NCBI GenBank assembly: GCA_964483395.1
Contig: CAZABT010000102.1
Location: 1 to 9,900, forward strand
DNA length: 9,900 nt
Direction: 5' to 3'
Source of the DNA: JAAYYM01 sp964483395
GTDB taxonomy: Bacteria; Bacillota; Clostridia; Lachnospirales; Lachnospiraceae
The notes beneath the pieces were generated by a model, which was not told where the DNA came from, made no database searches, and was given only the letters and a program-made list of their open reading frames with translations. Each line of letters starts with the position of its first letter. Within the stretch, counting starts at the first letter, position 1. Position numbers and translations under genes: made by a program. Shown one piece after another: positions 7,187-9,900 of the stretch.

Positions 7187-7237
7187 CTTGACAACCCTTT
7201 TTTTAATGTGTACAATTTTTTTGTTAAGATTGTCAAG
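7187..7237. repeat. Inverted repeat flanking the larE promoter, possible operator
   Basis: CTTGACAA (7187-7194) recurs as its exact reverse complement TTGTCAAG (7230-7237), with 35 bp between the arms. One arm covers the larE -35 and the other lies just after the predicted start. This geometry suits a dimeric or looping repressor, but one arm is also simply a consensus -35, so the pairing may be accidental. Confidence 0.35.
7188..7216 (+). promoter_or_regulatory. Promoter of larE-larC
   Basis: TTGACA (7188-7193, perfect), exactly 17 bp, then TACAAT (7211-7216, 5 of 6). The predicted start is near 7223, leaving a leader of about 36 bases. A GTG-initiated version of larE beginning at 7208 would start inside the -10 region, so this promoter supports the ATG at 7259. 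Confidence 0.8.
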
Positions 7238-7258
7238 CATAGAAAATGGGTAACTATT

Positions 7259-8017
7259 ATGGAACTTTCTACATTTTTCGAGAACCATACAAGGATTGCA
7301 CTTGCCTTTTCCGGCGGTGTTGATTCGTCCTACCTTCTCTATATGGGAATTCATTGTGGTGCAGATATTCGTGCATACTATGTAAAATCTGCTTTTCAAC
7401 CGCAGTTCGAGCTGGAGGATGCAGAAAAGCTGGCAGCTCAGCTGCATGCAGACCTGCATATCCTTCCTGCAGATGTGCTATCTCTTCCCGCAATTACCTC
7501 CAATCCCCCTAATCGTTGCTATCACTGTAAAAAAAATATTTTCTCTTTAATTGCAGCGCAGGCTTTGGCGGACGGATATACTACCTTGATCGAGGGAACC
7601 AATGCCTCCGACGACTCTAGTGACCGACCGGGCATGAAGGCCTTAGCAGAACTATCTGTTCTCTCACCACTGCGTGAATGCGGTCTTACAAAAAACAGGA
7701 TACGACAGTTATCCAAAGAGGCCGGTCTCTTTACATGGGATAAACCGTCTTATGCCTGTCTTGCAACCAGAATCCCGTCCGGTACGCAGATCACACAAGA
7801 AAAGCTGACCAAAACCGAACTGGCAGAAGGTTATCTGTCATCACTCGGTTTCTCTGATTTTCGCATCAGATTGCTTGGAAATGCTGCAAGGCTGCAGATA
7901 CCTGAAACACAGATAGCCTTATTGATGAGACAGCGGAGCACAATTCTTACGGAACTGAAACAATATTATGATAACGTTTTTCTTGATTTGGAGGTGCGAA
8001 ATGAATCAATTTCATAA
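7259..8017 (+). CDS. larE: LarE, ATP-dependent sulfur transferase for nickel-pincer cofactor synthesis
   Basis: LarE adenylates the carboxylates of pyridinium-3,5-biscarboxylic acid mononucleotide and replaces them with thiocarboxylates, an intermediate step to the NPN cofactor. The 252-residue protein has the PP-loop ATP-pyrophosphatase motif SGGVDSS at 18-24, the family segment EGTNASDDSSDRPGMKA at 112-128, SPLRECGLTK at 136-145, and KPSYACLATRIPSGT at 162-176. Cys167 aligns with the sulfur-donating cysteine of Lactobacillus LarE. There is also a C-x2-C (Cys87, Cys90), giving three cysteines as in LarE proteins that hold a [4Fe-4S] cluster and recycle instead of sacrificing their own cysteine. 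The ATG at 7259 was chosen because the upstream extension starts within the promoter; its Shine-Dalgarno sequence is weak (a GGG about 9 bases upstream). The gene overlaps larC by 17 bp. Confidence 0.93.
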   Translation: MELSTFFENHTRIALAFSGGVDSSYLLYMGIHCGADIRAYYVKSAFQPQFELEDAEKLAAQLHADLHILPADVLSLPAITSNPPNRCYHCKKNIFSLIAAQALADGYTTLIEGTNASDDSSDRPGMKALAELSVLSPLRECGLTKNRIRQLSKEAGLFTWDKPSYACLATRIPSGTQITQEKLTKTELAEGYLSSLGFSDFRIRLLGNAARLQIPETQIALLMRQRSTILTELKQYYDNVFLDLEVRNESIS

Positions 8018-9257
8018 AAAAACATTGTATATAGACTGCAGCATGGGCGCTGCCGGAGATATGCTGACTGCAGCACTGTCTGAGCTGCTGCCCGATCAGG
8101 ACGCTTTTATAAACGACATGAACCATCTTGGCATTCCGGGTGTGCATGTCGAGAAGCAGCCTATGGCAAAGTGCGGCATTCACGGCACCCACATCTCTGT
8201 TACATTACATGGACAAGAAGAGGATACCTCCGACATTCATGAGACTATGCATGAACATATGCATGAACATCATCATGGTGAGCAGGCACACACACACGAG
8301 GAACATACAGGCGGGCATCATCACAGCAGCATGCATGAGATTGAACACATTGTCCATACTTTGCCACTATCAGAAAAGGTACAGTCTGATATTCTCGCCG
8401 TCTACCATTTGATTGCCGAAGCAGAGAGTCATGCACATGGTGTTCCTGTCACGGATATTCATTTTCATGAGGTCGGTACAATGGATGCGATTGCAGATAT
8501 TACAGCTGTATGTCTGCTGATGGAACAGCTTTCTCCTGTTCAGGTCATTGTTTCTCCCATTCATATAGGAAGCGGTCAGGTGAAATGTGCACATGGAATT
8601 CTTCCGGTTCCTGCACCGGCTACAGCATATATCCTGCGTGATACTCCCATATACGGTGGCAATATCCAAGGTGAGCTTTGTACTCCTACCGGTGCTGCCT
8701 TACTCAAACACTTTGCAACCGAATTCGGAACTATGCCGGTGATGAAGACAGATGCCATCGGCTATGGCATGGGAAAAAAGGATTTCGAGGCCGCCAACTG
8801 CGTACGCGTATTATTGGGCATGACGGCAGGCAATGCTGACGTTATCTCAGAACTTTGCTGTAATGTAGATGATATGACTCCGGAAGCCATCGGTTTTGCT
8901 ATGGAACGATTTTTTGAGGCAGGTGCTTTGGAGGTCTACACCGTTCCCATCGGCATGAAAAAATCCCGTCCCGGTATCCTGCTCTGTGTAATGTGCAGGG
9001 AAGCGGAAAGGGATGCTATGATTTCTCTGATGATCAGGCATACAACGACGCTTGGTATACGTGAGAACATCAGCCAACGCTACACAATGAACCGTAGTAC
9101 CAATATCATCAATACACCCCTCGGATCGATTCATCAGAAGCAATCCGAAGGGTATGGTGTTTATAAAACCAAATATGAATATGAGGATCTGGCTCGCATT
9201 GCACGAGAGAACAATCTCAGTCTTGCAGAAGTGATCCGTCAGATACCAAATCAGTAA
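8001..9257 (+). CDS. larC: LarC, nickel insertase for the nickel-pincer nucleotide cofactor
   Basis: LarC performs CTP-dependent cyclometallation, inserting nickel into the thiolated pyridinium nucleotide. The 418-residue protein begins with the family signature LYIDCSMGAAGDM (9-21) and has FHEVGTMDAIADI at 155-167, PVPAPAT at 202-208 and CTPTGAALL at 227-235. The LarC2-type C-terminal part includes CCNVDDMTPE at 286-295 and PIGMKKSRPG at 316-325. Residues 80-119 form an insert with about 16 histidines, likely binding or storing nickel. In Lactobacillus plantarum the two parts (larC1/larC2) are joined by programmed frameshifting; here they are one uninterrupted frame. The start is ATG at 8001 with GGAGG 6 bases upstream; the frame extends 11 codons further up without a better site. 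It overlaps larE at its start and the convergent rubrerythrin gene at its end. Confidence 0.94.
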   Translation: MNQFHKKTLYIDCSMGAAGDMLTAALSELLPDQDAFINDMNHLGIPGVHVEKQPMAKCGIHGTHISVTLHGQEEDTSDIHETMHEHMHEHHHGEQAHTHEEHTGGHHHSSMHEIEHIVHTLPLSEKVQSDILAVYHLIAEAESHAHGVPVTDIHFHEVGTMDAIADITAVCLLMEQLSPVQVIVSPIHIGSGQVKCAHGILPVPAPATAYILRDTPIYGGNIQGELCTPTGAALLKHFATEFGTMPVMKTDAIGYGMGKKDFEAANCVRVLLGMTAGNADVISELCCNVDDMTPEAIGFAMERFFEAGALEVYTVPIGMKKSRPGILLCVMCREAERDAMISLMIRHTTTLGIRENISQRYTMNRSTNIINTPLGSIHQKQSEGYGVYKTKYEYEDLARIARENNLSLAEVIRQIPNQ

Positions 9258-9787
9258 TTCTCTTCTCTGACTTCAAAATAGCTCTGCGGGTGTGCACATA
9301 CCGGGCATACCTCCGGAGCTTTTTTACCCATTACAAGATGTCCGCAGTTTCTGCATTCCCACATCTTTTCTTCAGATTTTTCAAAAACCGCCTGCATTTC
9401 TACATTCTTGAGCAATGCACGATATCTATCCTCATGAGATTTCTCAATCTTTGCAACACCTCTGAACTGTGCTGCCAGTTCTGGAAAACCTTCTTCCTCT
9501 GCATCTTTGGCAAAGCGGTCATACATATCCGTCCACTCATAGTTCTCGCCCTCAGCCGCATGCAACAGATTCTGTGCCGTATCACCAAGTTCTCCGAGCG
9601 CCTTGAACCAAAGCTTTGCATGCTCCTTCTCATTCTCCGCTGTCTTTAAGAAAAGTGACGATATCTGCTCATAGCCCGCTTTCTTGGCAACAGAAGCAAA
9701 ATATGTATACTTGTTTCTTGCCTGGCTTTCACCTGCGAATGCTTCCATTAAGTTTTTCTCTGTCTTTGTTCCCTGATATTTGTTCAT
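9251..9787 (-). CDS. rbr: Rubrerythrin
   Basis: Rubrerythrin reduces hydrogen peroxide to water in the cytoplasm of anaerobes, taking electrons from rubredoxin or NAD(P)H-linked partners. The 178-residue protein shows the standard order. An erythrin-like four-helix di-iron domain (about 1-135) has E20 in AGESQARNKY, E53-x2-H56, and E115-x2-H118. A C-terminal rubredoxin-like domain has Cys145-x2-Cys148 and Cys161-x2-Cys164. Length and motifs are typical, with no ligand missing among those I can place. The start is ATG at 9787 with AGGAGG just upstream. It is monocistronic as far as can be seen, with its own promoter (9845-9873) and a palindrome in the leader that may be a peroxide-responsive operator. 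It converges on larC and their last 7 bases overlap. Confidence 0.97.
   Translation of the reverse strand: MNKYQGTKTEKNLMEAFAGESQARNKYTYFASVAKKAGYEQISSLFLKTAENEKEHAKLWFKALGELGDTAQNLLHAAEGENYEWTDMYDRFAKDAEEEGFPELAAQFRGVAKIEKSHEDRYRALLKNVEMQAVFEKSEEKMWECRNCGHLVMGKKAPEVCPVCAHPQSYFEVREENY
9280..9325 (+). terminator. Candidate larEC terminator lying inside the rubrerythrin gene
   Basis: Arms 9280-9291 and 9309-9320 pair over 12 positions with one C-C mismatch and two G-U wobbles, enclosing a 17-base loop, and are followed by six T residues (9320-9325). It begins 22 bases after the larC stop. The DNA also encodes, on the other strand, the KKAPEVCPVC region of the rubrerythrin rubredoxin domain. 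The T-run is partly explained by the two lysine codons, so function is not assured. Confidence 0.5.
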
Positions 9788-9812
9788 TTTGTTGCCTCCT
9801 TTTTCTAAAATC

Positions 9813-9825
9813 AGTAATGATTACT
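9813..9825. promoter_or_regulatory. Palindrome in rubrerythrin leader, possible PerR/Fur-family operator
   Basis: AGTAATGATTACT is a perfect 6-1-6 palindrome. Its centre TAAT-N-ATTA is the core of the PerR box (TTATAATNATTATAA), but the outer bases diverge. It lies between the predicted start (near 9838) and the ribosome site, a normal place for a repressor of a peroxide-defence gene. Regulator identity is inferred. Confidence 0.5.
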
Positions 9826-9844
9826 ATTTGTTGAATGTTCCCTA

Positions 9845-9873
9845 ATTGTAGCACTATTGTGTAAACAAGTCAA
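9845..9873 (-). promoter_or_regulatory. Rubrerythrin promoter
   Basis: On the minus strand TTGACT (9873-9868), exactly 17 bp, then TACAAT (9850-9845): 5 of 6 matches in each box. The predicted start near 9838 leaves a leader of about 50 bases containing the palindrome and AGGAGG. Positions 9874-9900 hold nothing I can assign. Confidence 0.8.
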
Positions 9874-9900
9874 TCAATATTTTCCATAATGTATGTCATT

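Noticed and set aside
7208..7258. Upstream extension of larE starting with GTG at 7208 (17 extra residues).
   Set aside because: The codon lies within the spacer and -10 of a near-perfect promoter, there is no ribosome site, and LarE proteins normally start close to the PP-loop strand.
8238..8357. Possible short tandem repeat or microsatellite in larC (CAT/CAC-rich stretch).
   Set aside because: It is explained by the His-rich protein insert; the codons vary and the frame is kept, so it is coding sequence and not a repeat element.

Overview
The window looks like chromosomal DNA of an anaerobic Gram-positive Firmicute, most likely a gut clostridium of the Lachnospiraceae type. The support is AG-rich Shine-Dalgarno sites (AGGAGG/GGAGG) before most genes, textbook TTGACA-N17-TATAAT-class promoters, YesM/YesN-type two-component proteins, a lipoprotein ABC binding protein, and rubrerythrin. 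No rRNA, tRNA, CRISPR array or insertion sequence was seen. The genus assignment is inference.

Positions 1-7171, all on the minus strand, hold a sensing and uptake module. In transcription order it starts with a membrane-anchored periplasmic-type binding protein (6077-7105), a YesM/HptS-type sensor histidine kinase (4356-6059) and an AraC-type response regulator (3587-4354). These three are tightly packed, run from one promoter (7143-7171) and end at a clear intrinsic terminator (3538-3580). Next comes a second, apparently activator-dependent promoter (3411-3439) with a tandem pair of 20-bp repeats abutting its -35 region (3444-3483). It drives a lipoprotein binding protein (1913-3361), then a stem-loop, then a fused double-domain ABC permease (13-1845), and the first codons of a further gene, probably the ATPase, at the left edge. 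The arrangement resembles HptA-HptS-HptR (hexose-phosphate sensing) placed directly upstream of an AfuABC/FbpABC-type importer. A simple reading is that the anchored binding protein reports extracellular ligand to the kinase, and the regulator binds the tandem repeats to switch on the importer. The ligand cannot be read from the sequence; an organophosphate or sugar phosphate is the best guess.

From a divergent promoter (7188-7216), larE (7259-8017) and larC (8001-9257) run on the plus strand and overlap. They encode two of the three enzymes that make the nickel-pincer nucleotide (NPN) cofactor of lactate racemase-like enzymes. LarE has the three cysteines expected of the iron-sulfur-cluster subtype, and LarC is one continuous frame with a very His-rich insert. 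LarB and LarA are not in the window.

A rubrerythrin gene (9251-9787, minus) converges on larC and overlaps its end by 7 bp. The best larEC terminator candidate lies inside the rubrerythrin coding region. Rubrerythrin has its own strong promoter and a palindrome in its leader that may be a PerR/Fur-type operator. Non-coding stretches are short (225 bp at 3362-3586, 153 bp at 7106-7258, 113 bp at 9788-9900) and are largely accounted for by the sites listed.
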